Shown: one piece after another, positions 9,170 to 18,783 of the stretch | Numbering within the stretch: the first letter of the stretch is position 1 | Layout: every line of letters begins with the position of its first letter | Source of the DNA: an uncultured Tolumonas sp. | GTDB taxonomy: Bacteria; Pseudomonadota; Gammaproteobacteria; Enterobacterales; Aeromonadaceae | Reading direction: 5' to 3' | Assembly (NCBI RefSeq): GCF_963676665.1 | Contig: NZ_OY781378.1 | Coordinates: 496,001 to 560,000 of the forward strand | Length of the DNA stretch: 64,000 nucleotides | Translations under genes and position numbers: made by a program | Notes under the pieces: model-generated | Databases searched by the model: none | Told to the model about the DNA's origin: nothing | What the model saw: only the letters and a program-made list of their open reading frames with translations

Positions 9170-10556
9170 CATAGACAGGATCTTAAGCGATAACTCTTTA
9201 TTTCAGATAGAAAAATGGCCTCATTTATGATCAGATAATCGTCGCCAAACCATTTCTCATCAACCATGAAGCCGATGACGATTATCTCCTTAAAACACCA
9301 ATTATCGCAATTCTTCTGTCCAGATTTTATAACCAGAGTCGCCAGACGTACTGGCTTCTTAAAACGTGAACGGACCATTGAACCTCAATCGTTAGTCCTG
9401 AGTCTGCTTGCTGCGCTCAGTAAAGGGAATTGTCATGCTATCGCGGATCTTCATCGACAATTCAATGGAATGAGTCTCAGTGAAAAACAGTTTGTGGCTT
9501 ATAAGCCCTTTCATAATCAATTACGAAAACCGGCGTTTGCACAATTAATGCAACAGTTAACCGAGTTTGCTATTGCGCAGTTTGTTTTGGCACTGAAAGC
9601 AAAGTTGCCCACCAAACTCGACTGTTTTGACGATATCCTGTTACAGGATGGCAGTTCTTTCCGAGTTCATGATGGCTTAGCGGAAGTTTTCCCAAGTCGA
9701 TTTCCAACCCATCCGGCGGCGATTGAATGTCATATGACGTTATCGCTAAAACATCAAATGCCAAAAGCCATGATGATCACCGCCGATACAGCTTCAGAGC
9801 GGGCGTATTTGCCGAAAACAGAACTGATGCGCAATCAGTTGCTGCTGGCGGATGCCGGGTATGTAGACTTCAAGTATTTCAGTCAGTTATCTGAACATGG
9901 CGGTTCATTCATCGTCAGAGGCGGTAAAAACCTCAATCCAGTGATAATCGAAGCACGCAATGGTCAGGGTCGGATATTACCCAAACTCGCCGGTCTGAAA
10001 CTCAAAGAAATCGACCGAAAAATGAATCGCTCAGAGGTTTTGGACTTAAAAATCAAGCGAGGCGCGGATGAATTCCGGTTAGTCCGTCGTTGGTTTGCAG
10101 AAGAAAAACGATTTTGTATCTGGGTCACCAATTTACCAGCAACAACGTGGTCAGCCGATGAGATCATGATGATTTACCGGTGTCGTTGGCAGGTTGAGTT
10201 ACTGTTTAAAGAGCTGAAATCCGATACAAACTGGCGAAGTTTTGCAACGGGCCAACAAGCCATCATGAAAGGATTGGTCTGGGCCAGTTTGCTGGCATTG
10301 ATCATCCGCAGGTACATCGCGATGCAAAGTATGCCATCCGCTTCGGTGTACAAAGCAGGGAAGAATGTTGATGTTTGGTTGTTACCACTACTGGAGGCTT
10401 ATATTCATCAAGCATGGTTGGAAATAACGGCTCGGCTGGAATGGGCTATAGCGTATATATCAAAGAATGCGAAAAAAGCCCAACAAAGAAAAGCCAAGAA
10501 AAATAGGACCTTAGATGGAATTTTTGAAATGTTTAATTCTTAAGGTCCAGTCTATG
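9170..10556 (+). mobile_element. IS4-family insertion sequence, complete, 1387 bp
   Basis: Imperfect 18-bp terminal inverted repeats: left 9170-9187 (CATAGACAGGATCTTAAG) and right 10539-10556, with two mismatches. A 10-bp direct repeat flanks the element, so both ends are defined and insertion was direct. It encodes one full-length transposase. The element fills the space between a cyclase gene (start 9154) and the dehydrogenase gene ending at 10695. Confidence 0.95.
9266..10543 (+). CDS. IS4-family transposase
   Basis: 425 aa DDE transposase. The signature YRCRWQVELLFKELK fits the IS4 Y-(2)-R-(3)-E-(6)-K motif exactly. Upstream acidic residues occur in DDILLQDGSSF and LLADAGYVD. The ORF is uninterrupted and its stop codon lies inside the right inverted repeat, so the element could be active. 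An N-terminal helical region (DFITRVARRTGFLKR) is typical of the IS4 DNA-binding part. Confidence 0.95.
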   Translation: MKPMTIISLKHQLSQFFCPDFITRVARRTGFLKRERTIEPQSLVLSLLAALSKGNCHAIADLHRQFNGMSLSEKQFVAYKPFHNQLRKPAFAQLMQQLTEFAIAQFVLALKAKLPTKLDCFDDILLQDGSSFRVHDGLAEVFPSRFPTHPAAIECHMTLSLKHQMPKAMMITADTASERAYLPKTELMRNQLLLADAGYVDFKYFSQLSEHGGSFIVRGGKNLNPVIIEARNGQGRILPKLAGLKLKEIDRKMNRSEVLDLKIKRGADEFRLVRRWFAEEKRFCIWVTNLPATTWSADEIMMIYRCRWQVELLFKELKSDTNWRSFATGQQAIMKGLVWASLLALIIRRYIAMQSMPSASVYKAGKNVDVWLLPLLEAYIHQAWLEITARLEWAIAYISKNAKKAQQRKAKKNRTLDGIFEMFNS

Positions 10557-10566
10557 AGCTCTATAT
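10557..10566. repeat. Target-site duplication, right copy
   Basis: Exact copy of the 10-bp sequence at 9160-9169, immediately after the right inverted repeat. Confidence 0.93.
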
Positions 10567-10694
10567 AGAAACCGTAAAACCATTTGTTATGTGTACACAC
10601 TGGTGACTACGTTACCAACGTAACAGTTATTCTAAATATAAGCTAAATAGTCGTTAGGAACTTTTTTCTGTGAATAAATTTGTAATTGAACGCA

Positions 10695-11666
10695 TTAACT
10701 TCGGATAATGTGTTGTGGATTACCATTAAAAAAATTAATCACATTTTCAAATGCGGTTTTGAAATAAAGCGCATAACTATTTTTCTCAACATAGCCCAAA
10801 TGTGGTGAACAAAGCACATTTGGCATCGTCAGTAACGGTTCTGTTTCTGCATCAAGCGGTTCTGCTTCAAAAACATCTAATGCAGCAAAACCCGGTTTTC
10901 CTGTCTGTAATGAACGTAGTAAGGCGGATTTTTCTATCAATTCAGCCCGACTGACATTCACCAGCAGGGCATCAGCTTTCATCAGTTGTAGATCATTAAA
11001 ACGAACACACTCGCGTGTTGTGTCATTTAATCTCAGGTGTAACGAAACAACATCAGCTTGAGAGAAAAAATCAGCTTTTGATTTAGCAGTTTTAAAACCA
11101 TCTTGTATTGCCTGCTGTCGGGATGTCTCACTGCCCCACACCAAAATATGCATACCAAATGCTTTGGCATACTGAGCGATGCGTTGACCTATTCGCCCGT
11201 AGCCCCAAATCCCAAAAGTTAGCCCTTCCAGGGTACGGCCTAAACCTAAACTGCCTGAGTTTTGCCACAAACCAGACTGTAGATTTTGTGCATACGGAAC
11301 CAGATGCCGGCTTGCGGCAAGCACTAAGGCCCAACATAACTCCGCAGGTGCAACCGCAGAACCCACTCCTTCGGTAATCGCTACGCCATGTTTTTGACAA
11401 GCCGTAATATCAATATGTTGGCTGATTTTGCCGGTTTGACTGATGAGTTTGAGATTAGGTAATTGTGCCAGCAGCGCTTCTGTGATTGGTGTACGCTCGC
11501 GGATAAGAACAACTGCATCCATGTCATAAAGTCGTTGGATCTGAGCTTCAAGCGAAGTTGCTTTATCGGTAAAAACAAAAACTTCATGCTCATTTAGCAA
11601 AGAGAAACACGGCAGTGCTTTTACTGCATTTTGATAATCATCGAGAATGGCGATTTTCAATATCAT
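10695..11666 (-). CDS. D-2-hydroxyacid dehydrogenase family protein
   Basis: NAD(P)-dependent oxidoreductase of the D-isomer-specific 2-hydroxyacid dehydrogenase family. The Rossmann motif GIWGYGRIGQRIAQ is near residue 150. Catalytic residues are visible: Arg in NVSRAELI, Glu in DVFEAEPLD and His in SPHLGY. Length (about 323 aa) is normal. The substrate cannot be told from sequence. Start taken at the second ATG of an ATG-ATG pair. Single gene downstream of the IS on the opposite strand. Confidence 0.88.
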   Translation of the reverse strand: MILKIAILDDYQNAVKALPCFSLLNEHEVFVFTDKATSLEAQIQRLYDMDAVVLIRERTPITEALLAQLPNLKLISQTGKISQHIDITACQKHGVAITEGVGSAVAPAELCWALVLAASRHLVPYAQNLQSGLWQNSGSLGLGRTLEGLTFGIWGYGRIGQRIAQYAKAFGMHILVWGSETSRQQAIQDGFKTAKSKADFFSQADVVSLHLRLNDTTRECVRFNDLQLMKADALLVNVSRAELIEKSALLRSLQTGKPGFAALDVFEAEPLDAETEPLLTMPNVLCSPHLGYVEKNSYALYFKTAFENVINFFNGNPQHIIRS

Positions 11667-11831
11667 CAACCTGGGTTGTAGAGTTTTTTATCCCGTTCGA
11701 TATTTATACTATTGGATGCTTATTTTATGAAGAGAATGCAGTGTAAATCCTAAACTTACCGATCTTGCGTCCACAGTTTGTGTTCTGGCTGGTATAATGA
11801 ACGATTACTTTTTTACTTGGTTAATCTATTA

Positions 11832-12332
11832 ATGAACGATCCAGTTGGCTATCAGAACAACCCATTACACGGTCTTAGTTTAAAAAACTTACTCACTGAT
11901 ATAGTCAATCATTACGGTTTTGAAATTCTTTTTGCTTATTTGAATATCAACTGTTTTAAAAGTAATCCAAGCATTGAGTCCAGTATTAAGTTCCTTAAAA
12001 AAACGGATTGGGCCCGCGAAAAGGTTGAAAATTTCTACTTATATCAATTCAAAAGCTTACCAAAGGCATCAGACGCCCAGTTTCAGCTTTCACCAAGAGA
12101 GCGTATTGTGCCTGCCGATCAGGTTCCTGGCTTGCCTGCTGAACTGAGTTTGGAAGATGCCGAACGACTACGTGAAAAACGCTCGAGAAAAGCGGCTTCG
12201 CATAATCAGAGTCGTAGTCATAACTCAAATTATGCTGGCCGGTCTTCATCGCATAAAGAGAATAAATGGTCTTCGCCATATTCCACGGCTCCAGCGGTTA
12301 GTGATGATCCATGGGCAAAATGGCGAAAATAA
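11832..12332 (+). CDS. VF530-family DNA-binding protein with low-complexity tail
   Basis: 166 aa. The first 70 residues ([56 protein letters not shown]) match the VF530/DUF2132 family, small helical proteins reported to bind DNA. The remainder is a basic, Ser/Arg/Asn-rich tail ([18 protein letters not shown]) absent from typical members and likely disordered. Start chosen at the ATG after the SD-poor leader. Followed by a terminator-like hairpin and a ybcJ-like gene in the same direction. Confidence 0.8.
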   Translation: MNDPVGYQNNPLHGLSLKNLLTDIVNHYGFEILFAYLNINCFKSNPSIESSIKFLKKTDWAREKVENFYLYQFKSLPKASDAQFQLSPRERIVPADQVPGLPAELSLEDAERLREKRSRKAASHNQSRSHNSNYAGRSSSHKENKWSSPYSTAPAVSDDPWAKWRK

Positions 12333-12366
12333 ATATTTTGTAGATTGTTACAATAAAACAAATTCA

Positions 12367-12394
12367 GCCGCCACAAATTTCTGTGCCGGCTTTT
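12367..12394 (+). terminator. Terminator between VF530 and ybcJ-like genes
   Basis: GCCGCCACA and TGTGCCGGC pair with one mismatch and are followed by TTTT. It ends just before the SD of the next gene, so readthrough is possible. Confidence 0.55.
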
Positions 12395-12421
12395 CATGTC
12401 AATGATGAGGAAATCAAAATA

Positions 12422-12634
12422 ATGAAAGAAATCGAAATTACACAAGAGCCTGTCGAGCTTTATAAAATATTAAAGTTTGAAAGCATCGTATCAAGTGGCG
12501 GCGAAGCCAAAGCAGTCATTGATGATGGTCAAGTGCTGGTAAATGGGTTGGTGGAAACTAGAAAGCGTAAGAAAATCATTTCTGGCGATATTATTGAATT
12601 CATGGGTAATGAATTTAAGATTGTACTGAAATAA
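12422..12634 (+). CDS. ybcJ: S4-domain RNA-binding protein, YbcJ-like
   Basis: 70 aa. Almost the whole chain is one S4 RNA-binding motif: LYKILKFESIVSSGGEAKAVIDDGQVLVNG followed by VETRKRKKI and GDII. The ETRKRKK pattern and length match E. coli YbcJ. Start chosen at the ATG after GAGGAAATCAAAATA rather than 39 bp upstream. Probably a ribosome or RNA-associated protein. Confidence 0.82.
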   Translation: MKEIEITQEPVELYKILKFESIVSSGGEAKAVIDDGQVLVNGLVETRKRKKIISGDIIEFMGNEFKIVLK

Positions 12635-12884
12635 AAAATACTTAAGCAGGGCAAGATTCGTAAAGAATATGCCCCGCAATCAAATTACACTGATAACCCC
12701 ACTGCAGCCTCTAAGTGTTCTTTGGTCAAAAAATCTACCTGTTAATTTTTACAAAACCACCATAAAACCAATTAATTCATATTGTTATGTTGCTTAAATA
12801 AAACCGGTAAAACAACGGTCGCATAGCAGTAACTAAAGTTATAGTAATATTAGATTACTGTTTTTATATACATATTCATGACGA

Positions 12885-13856
12885 ATGCAGAAACCTTCCT
12901 CCCCATTTTTAGCCTCGATTTTTGAGTATATGGTCACCCGGCAATACGCTCAAAAAACGATAGAGTCTTATATTTACTGGATCCGCATGTTCATTCGTTT
13001 CCATCACAATCAACACCCAACTCAAATGGGAAATATTGAAGTTGAACAGTTTCTCTCTTTTCTGGCTAATGACCGCACTGTCGCAGTAAAAACGCAGGCC
13101 TTAGCTTTAAATGCCTTGGCGTTTTTATATAAAGACATTATTGCTGTGCCTTTAACACTAGAGCTTAATTTCCAACGCAGTGCGAAACAGCGAAAATTAC
13201 CAACCGTATTAACACCCACAGAAATTCGCGATTTACTCGCGGTATTACCTGCGCATTTACGTTTACCGGCGCAATTGATGTATGGCAGTGGGCTGCGGGT
13301 AATGGAAGCCATGCGTTTGCGTGTGCAGGATGTCGATTTCAATTATTTATCGTTAATGATTTGGAATGGCAAAGGCGGTAAACATCGACGGGTTACATTA
13401 GCTCCCGAATTGGTGCCTGCATTACAAGAACAAATTCGCCAAGTGACGTTCTATCATGAGCAAGATCTGACGCATCCGAATTATGCCGGTGTTTGGATGC
13501 CGTTTGCGTTAGCAGTAAAAACACCGGAAGCACCGAAATCTATCTTATGGCAATTTTTGTTTGCTGCTCGTAGCTTAAGTCATGACCCTGAAAATGGTGC
13601 ATTGCGGCGTCATCATATTGACCCGAGTTCAATACAAAAAGCCGTGAAACAGGCGTCTCGTGAGGCGGGCATTAGTAAGAATGTCAGCTGTCATACGCTA
13701 CGGCATTCATTTGCCACCCATTTATTATCTAGGGGTACAGATATCAGAACCGTACAAGAACAGCTGGGGCACAGTGATGTGAAAACTACGCAGATCTATA
13801 CACATGTGTTACAGCATGGCGCCAATGGGGTGCGTAGCCCGTTTTCAGATTTATAA
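12885..13856 (+). CDS. intI: Integron integrase IntI, solitary
   Basis: Tyrosine recombinase of 323 aa with Arg in YGSGLRVMEAMRL, the box HTLRHSFATHLL, LGHSD and the nucleophile in YTHVL. The stretch LSHDPENGALRRHHI before the HTLRH box corresponds to the extra domain found only in integron integrases, and the C-terminus GANGVRSP is IntI-like. No attC array is visible beside it: the upstream 250 bp (expected attI side) leads straight into the ybcJ-like gene. It is either a cassette-less integron or a relic. The prophage starts 616 bp downstream. Confidence 0.88.
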   Translation: MQKPSSPFLASIFEYMVTRQYAQKTIESYIYWIRMFIRFHHNQHPTQMGNIEVEQFLSFLANDRTVAVKTQALALNALAFLYKDIIAVPLTLELNFQRSAKQRKLPTVLTPTEIRDLLAVLPAHLRLPAQLMYGSGLRVMEAMRLRVQDVDFNYLSLMIWNGKGGKHRRVTLAPELVPALQEQIRQVTFYHEQDLTHPNYAGVWMPFALAVKTPEAPKSILWQFLFAARSLSHDPENGALRRHHIDPSSIQKAVKQASREAGISKNVSCHTLRHSFATHLLSRGTDIRTVQEQLGHSDVKTTQIYTHVLQHGANGVRSPFSDL

Positions 13857-13880
13857 GTCTACAGGTCCGGCGATGGCTAT

Positions 13881-14288
13881 TTATTCGACACCGCTACGTA
13901 GTTGGCTTTTGAACTGATTTTCATAAGCTTCTGTGTGTGCAGGGAATAGGGTGGCGTAATCGTGTTTCGGGATCCCGGTGATTTCGATTTCGAAGCTGTC
14001 GCTGTCAAAGCCTCTGATCGTAGCAACTTCACCGATGATGGGAACGTCTTTAGCGTTGAAGATGTTTAACCCGCGAATTGATTCTGCATCAATGAATTTA
14101 AAGTCCGGGTAATCCACATTGATTTGAGATTCGGTTTCTTTGCAGTAAACGGAAAAAAAGTCATAACCTGACTCGATATTTTCGAATTCCATTTTACCGG
14201 ATACCATGCCAAGCGGCGGATCGGCTTTTTCCAGCGAAGTGTAACCGATCACGACATCGTACAACTTGACCGCGTATCTTTCTGTCAC
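13881..14288 (-). CDS. Hypothetical protein
   Basis: 135 aa, family not recognised. Acidic, no signal peptide, no transmembrane helix; predicted mainly beta from alternating patterns (YAVKLYDVVIGYTSL, EIEITGIPKHDYATLF). It lies between intI (convergent) and the prophage left end. Coding status rests on ORF length and the absence of competing frames. Confidence 0.65.
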   Translation of the reverse strand: MTERYAVKLYDVVIGYTSLEKADPPLGMVSGKMEFENIESGYDFFSVYCKETESQINVDYPDFKFIDAESIRGLNIFNAKDVPIIGEVATIRGFDSDSFEIEITGIPKHDYATLFPAHTEAYENQFKSQLRSGVE

Positions 14289-14432
14289 CGAAACACCCCA
14301 TGAACAATATATATGACTAATTAGAGGTACAGGTTAAGTGAAACGAATCAGCATTGGCAAATGAAACTGTGGCTAAACTTACGATCCAGATCAAATTGCT
14401 GAGTTGAATTTTGGGTTGCTATCCTGCAGGCA

Positions 14433-14460
14433 CAAAAAAAGCCCACAAATTGTGAGCTTT
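14433..14460 (-). terminator. Original terminator of the tRNA-Pro gene, now stranded at attL
   Basis: The minus strand reads AGCTCACA, a 3-nt loop, TGTGGGCT and seven T. It lies just beyond the tRNA 3' fragment in attL, so before phage integration it would have ended the tRNA-Pro transcript. Confidence 0.8.
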
Positions 14461-14471
14461 TTCTTTTGGCG

Positions 14472-14526
14472 GGATATTTTGGTCGGCGCGAGAGGATTTG
14501 AACCTCCGACCCCTGACACCCCATGA
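14472..14526. repeat. Prophage attachment site attL
   Basis: 55 bp identical to 51347-51401. It covers the 3' half of tRNA-Pro (from the anticodon loop through CCA) plus GGATATTT of downstream sequence. This copy is only a tRNA fragment; the full tRNA is at the other end. Confidence 0.96.
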
Positions 14527-14654
14527 TAGAAATCCAAATGAAGCTAAATTAATGATCTATAATGTTTTTGTCCTATTTTTCTATCAAAAAAAATATGAAC
14601 AAAATGAGAAAATGACACCATTAAAAACAATAAGTTAGCAGATGGTTTTGCGCA

Positions 14655-15845
14655 TCATGCTTTTATCTCCGCATGCGGCACCTCAACCCAGTCCACATGG
14701 TCTTTCGTGTAAACCTTTGTACTCTTAGCATCCGAATGCGCCATTCTCGCCTGAGGGTTAATGCCTGCATGAACAAACAGGTGGGCAGCCAGCGCCCTTA
14801 TTTCATGAAATGTCGGCCTTTCGTCGGGTGGAATATGGTTGCAACAGCCCGCCATGTCGCGATATTTCGAAAATGAGCGGCTTATGTAGTCCGGGGAAAC
14901 CTGTGTTATGTGTGACACCTCCTTGCTGAGTGGGTTTGATCGTTTTTCTGGCATTCTATGAACCACATATGCACTAACTATTTTGTCTTTGCTGTCATCA
15001 ATAATTCGCTTTAGTTCGCCACCGATCGGTATGGCCACATGAGCGGCTTCCTTGTCTTTTACTTTTTGCCTATGAATGTAAAGCGTCCCGTAAATTAACC
15101 CGAATACAGTTTCTCTTGGCTCATCAAACCAAACACACCCACACCTATTTTTCCCTGGCTCTTTCAGTGAATACCGAACCCTTGATATTTCAAGTCGTGC
15201 GTGTGTTGTTTGCAGGGCCAGATCCATTGCAGTTCTTAGCCATGTCGGAGCAATAGAGTGAATAGCCTTATACCACTCAGCCTTTAACCGGTGCCGGCGC
15301 TTTTCATCAACCCTCTGAGGTCTTTTTCTTGCGGCTGGGTTGTCATTCATCACTCCCTCATCCATCGCATATGAGAATAGTTTTTTTAGCCACGATATTT
15401 TTCTGTTTTTAACGTTGGCGCTGGCGTCGCTGTGATACTTATCTAGGTAATCATTAACGTGATTAAGCGTGACACCATCACCCGGTATTTCACTGAAATA
15501 CTCAATTGCCCTGTGAGCATCATTTTTCAATGTAGAAACCGCATCAGCAGTTGGTGATTCATCCTTAATTATTCTCTCGATAATGCGATCGATATGAGCA
15601 GAAAGGGGCATAGCTGAGCTGGAAACACTGCTGCCACTTGCCATTAACAACTGAGTAACTGACGCCACGACCCTAGATCTGGCTCTCAGGTTGTACTCAT
15701 TCGCAATATTGATGGCGTGATTTCTGTCGGGGCCAATATTTTTCATGACGCCATTAATGAGCCTTATTCGGTACGTTCCTCGCCTGGCATCAAAATAAAG
15801 ATGCTCAGGCAGGATCCCGTTTGTTTTTTTTCTTGGTCTTGCCAT
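14655..15845 (-). CDS. int: Phage tyrosine integrase
   Basis: 396 aa tyrosine recombinase catalysing integration at tRNA-Pro. The catalytic core lies in the last 200 residues: Arg in QTTHARLEISRVRY, FHEIRALAAHLF, MAHSDAKSTKVYTKDH (His and Tyr nucleophile). The N-terminus (RPRKKTNGILPEHLYFDARRG) resembles arm-binding regions, followed by a SAM-like core-binding domain. It ends 129 bp from attL, the usual int-att arrangement, and starts 5 bp after the excisionase-like gene in the early operon. Confidence 0.93.
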   Translation of the reverse strand: MARPRKKTNGILPEHLYFDARRGTYRIRLINGVMKNIGPDRNHAINIANEYNLRARSRVVASVTQLLMASGSSVSSSAMPLSAHIDRIIERIIKDESPTADAVSTLKNDAHRAIEYFSEIPGDGVTLNHVNDYLDKYHSDASANVKNRKISWLKKLFSYAMDEGVMNDNPAARKRPQRVDEKRRHRLKAEWYKAIHSIAPTWLRTAMDLALQTTHARLEISRVRYSLKEPGKNRCGCVWFDEPRETVFGLIYGTLYIHRQKVKDKEAAHVAIPIGGELKRIIDDSKDKIVSAYVVHRMPEKRSNPLSKEVSHITQVSPDYISRSFSKYRDMAGCCNHIPPDERPTFHEIRALAAHLFVHAGINPQARMAHSDAKSTKVYTKDHVDWVEVPHAEIKA

Positions 15846-15850
15846 TAAAT

Positions 15851-16060
15851 CTAACTACTTTCCGCTAATAACTGATGAACTGTTTTTGTTGTTGAAATAC
15901 TTAAGCCGGCCAGCTGGTATTCATAGACATAAACTGTGCCGCCTATAATTTTCCCGGCAATTTCACCGCTTTCCACCCATTTTTTCATCGTTTTCAGATC
16001 GGGCTGTGAGCCACTCGCAAACTCACGATCAGCCCATCGTTTAGCTTTCATCAGCTTCAT
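15851..16060 (-). CDS. Excisionase-like small DNA-binding protein
   Basis: 69 aa. ADREFASGSQPDLKTMKKWVESGEIAGKIIGGTVYVY has the winged-helix excisionase pattern (helix, KTMKKWVESGEI recognition helix, beta wing). It overlaps the primase stop by 20 bp and sits immediately before int, the typical place for xis. It probably directs excision; assignment is by pattern and context. Confidence 0.68.
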   Translation of the reverse strand: MKLMKAKRWADREFASGSQPDLKTMKKWVESGEIAGKIIGGTVYVYEYQLAGLSISTTKTVHQLLAESS

Positions 16061-18764
16061 GATCGACCACCCTAGCTTTCTTGGTTTCTCGTTGAAACAC
16101 CCAACATCTCACGGCCAGCGGTTTTCTATCTGCCATTGGGTATTTTTTGTTGTGCCAGTCACTTATCTGGCTATTAACTGTCCGTATTTCCAGAAATTTC
16201 CTGTACCGGCTTGTTTTCAGCACTCGCTTTAACTCAATTAGCGGTGGAACTTGCTGCCGCCTGTCTGCTGCCAACTGGACAAAGTGATTGAGATTAATGG
16301 CTATCAGTCCGCTGTCTCTGCTGTGATTTAATTCTGGTACATCACCACCATCCAAATAATCGAAAACATCCCAAAACTCCTGCACCATGGGATGATCGGC
16401 ATTCACCGCAAGTTGTCTGGCTATTGCGATATTCACCAGCTCGTCCCTTGTCTTTGCCTGTTGCTCTTCATTGACGTCAGCGACAAGCGATAAGCAATCA
16501 ACCAGTGCCATCAGTTGCGCGTGATTTTTTATTACGCGAATATTTCTCAGATCTGGGTGATTGGTGAGCTGCTTTTCATATAGGGCAGATTTAATATCGA
16601 ACTGAGCCAGCACTTCATTTTCAACCAGAGCAGCCTGCAGAATAAATCCGCTAACATCCTCCATTGGTATGCGTTCCAACTCCTCGGCGGCAGCCTTTGT
16701 TTTTGCATTCTGTCCGCTCCTGTCCGTGTGGAGATGTATGATGCGCGTCAGCACTGCTTCTGATGCATTCACCTCAGCATTTTGAGCGATGACAATAGCC
16801 CCTCGAAAAGGTGGTTCATAGGTTTCGTTGCCGGAATTTTTAAGACCTCTGGCTCTGACAGAGCGGCCATTGTATGACGTCTTAAGCTCATCCCAGTCAA
16901 AACCACCTTTTTTTGCATCCTTACCCTCCTGACCCCGATCACCCTCAATGAGAACAACAGGTAGATTCGACACCTGTGCAAAGTTTCTCGCTCTAGCAGC
17001 TAGTGTTGATTTGCTGGGGTCAAAACCTTCATATTCTCTGCGGCCACACAGTTTCCACATGAACTCAATAAGCGTTGTCTTACCGCTTCCTGGCTCACCA
17101 ACAACCTCTAGGAACGGATAGGCTTTCTGTTTTTCCCTGATTTGCTCAGCGTAAAAAGATCCAAGCCAGAACGATAAAGCGATAAACCCCTTGGCACCAA
17201 AGGCTGTCCATAGTGTTCTAGGCCAATTTTTGTTTAGCTGCTTCAGCTCGCTATTTATCTGTAGTGATACAGACTGATTTAAGCTCTTAATTGATAATTT
17301 ACCAATATCAAAAAAGTCCTCTTCATTGAGTCGATGCATGATGCCATTCTTAACTGCCACATCATTGAAAACGTAAGTCTGATGCTCCTTTGAATAGCCA
17401 ATGAAATCGACACTTTGAACTCGCTTGATGTTGAAAATCTGACGCTTTATAAAAGAATCGAGCTGGCCACTAGTCCCCGTCCACATTGCGCCAGGCGCAA
17501 TTGCCAGAAGCCGCTTTTTGAACTCAGCAGCTGCAGCCATTTGGCCGCCAGTGAACGTATTTTTTATAGCCGCACCATCATGTGGAAAGTTAACGCGAAA
17601 GTAATACCAGCTTTCATCAGTTAGCTTGTTGGCCTGGTAATAAAGTGCCTGAGGGTTACAACTGCAGATCTCTTTGATAGTTCCTGATTCTTGCAGCGCC
17701 TTTATCTTGATGTCTTCCTCAGAAAGGTTTTCCCCCTCTTCCATCGTGTCAGCAATGTGGTTGAAGGCTTTCATGTACCGGTCAAAATCAAGCTTGAACC
17801 AGTAAAGACGATTATCAAATACCAAGTCGAACTCATTCATGGTGGTATGGTTATGAATGAGCATGGCTTTTTCTGTCGGACTAGAGACTATTAATAACTT
17901 TCCATAATACCGGTAGGTATCAAGATCCTTTTTACTGAGCCGTTCGCGCTGATGAAGTTCATTCCAGTCTAGTTTTAATTTTCCCTTTGGTGGCTGAGCT
18001 GCTGTCGCCTTCCAGCCATCTTCGCGCGCACGCCTTACGAATTTTTTTGTGTATTTCTCACCAGCAAGCCCATCATCCAAAGCAAATACCAGTGTTGGCC
18101 GGTTATTCTCGGGCAGTAATTCAGCCAACTGCTTTAGCGCTTGTTCAGGATAGTTGTTGCATGTCATCAATGACGCGGATTTGACGCCATTCTGCAGCAG
18201 AGAAACAGCATCAAAAATACCCTCCGTTAGCCATAACTCATCTTTTGCTGTGAGCGATTCAATATTTATTGATGGCGGTACCCACCACATACCCTGATAT
18301 GACCCACTGAAGTTGGCTTTCATTTTTCCAAATCGAGTGGGGCGGTCGATTAGCCGCTCCCAGAATGCGCCGTTCGGAAGAGTGAATCGGATTGTTGCTG
18401 TGCCCTGATCAATTCGCGGATTGTAGTAACTTTGCTGTGAGTACCAACCCTTGATATGGGTTATATCAAAGCCACGAGCATCACGCATGTATGCGTCTGC
18501 TGCTGCGTTGGGGTTTTGCGGTGTTGGTTGATATCTATCAGACCAGCTTTCAAAAAGCTCAGGATATAGTTCTTTTATGTGGATTTCTGCGCCGCACTTG
18601 TTCAGGCGCCCGCAGCGTAAAATCCATGGTTGTTCAGCGTTTGTGTAGAGTTCTTTTTTGCCACAATCAGGACAAACGCCTTGTCTTAAAAATTCTTTTC
18701 CCTCTTTAAAGGAAAAATCATTCAGTAGGCGAGGATAGACCTCGCGGTGTAAATCAGTATTCAT
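16041..18764 (-). CDS. Phage primase-helicase (zinc finger, Toprim, P-loop ATPase)
   Basis: 907 aa. N-terminal zinc finger CPDCGKKELY...CGRLNKCG (about 32-58), then Toprim residues (LWLTEGIFDAV and LVFALDDGLAG), then a helicase ATPase with Walker A GEPGSGKTTLIEF (about 560) and an acidic Walker B (VVLIEGD). It should prime and unwind phage DNA, replacing P2 gpA. The last 75 residues (AINLNHFVQL..RTVNSQI..AVRCWVF) closely match the C-terminus of the Bro-N protein at 37425, implying a shared C-terminal module. It follows ogr by 19 bp. Confidence 0.88.
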   Translation of the reverse strand: MNTDLHREVYPRLLNDFSFKEGKEFLRQGVCPDCGKKELYTNAEQPWILRCGRLNKCGAEIHIKELYPELFESWSDRYQPTPQNPNAAADAYMRDARGFDITHIKGWYSQQSYYNPRIDQGTATIRFTLPNGAFWERLIDRPTRFGKMKANFSGSYQGMWWVPPSINIESLTAKDELWLTEGIFDAVSLLQNGVKSASLMTCNNYPEQALKQLAELLPENNRPTLVFALDDGLAGEKYTKKFVRRAREDGWKATAAQPPKGKLKLDWNELHQRERLSKKDLDTYRYYGKLLIVSSPTEKAMLIHNHTTMNEFDLVFDNRLYWFKLDFDRYMKAFNHIADTMEEGENLSEEDIKIKALQESGTIKEICSCNPQALYYQANKLTDESWYYFRVNFPHDGAAIKNTFTGGQMAAAAEFKKRLLAIAPGAMWTGTSGQLDSFIKRQIFNIKRVQSVDFIGYSKEHQTYVFNDVAVKNGIMHRLNEEDFFDIGKLSIKSLNQSVSLQINSELKQLNKNWPRTLWTAFGAKGFIALSFWLGSFYAEQIREKQKAYPFLEVVGEPGSGKTTLIEFMWKLCGRREYEGFDPSKSTLAARARNFAQVSNLPVVLIEGDRGQEGKDAKKGGFDWDELKTSYNGRSVRARGLKNSGNETYEPPFRGAIVIAQNAEVNASEAVLTRIIHLHTDRSGQNAKTKAAAEELERIPMEDVSGFILQAALVENEVLAQFDIKSALYEKQLTNHPDLRNIRVIKNHAQLMALVDCLSLVADVNEEQQAKTRDELVNIAIARQLAVNADHPMVQEFWDVFDYLDGGDVPELNHSRDSGLIAINLNHFVQLAADRRQQVPPLIELKRVLKTSRYRKFLEIRTVNSQISDWHNKKYPMADRKPLAVRCWVFQRETKKARVVDHEADES

Positions 18765-18783
18765 GCCGCCGCCAGTTTTTTTA

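Noticed and set aside
12635-12884. attI/attC sites beside intI
   Set aside because: An imperfect palindrome at 12645-12676 lacks GTTRRRY/RYYYAAC core motifs; GTTA-type matches are too short to call.
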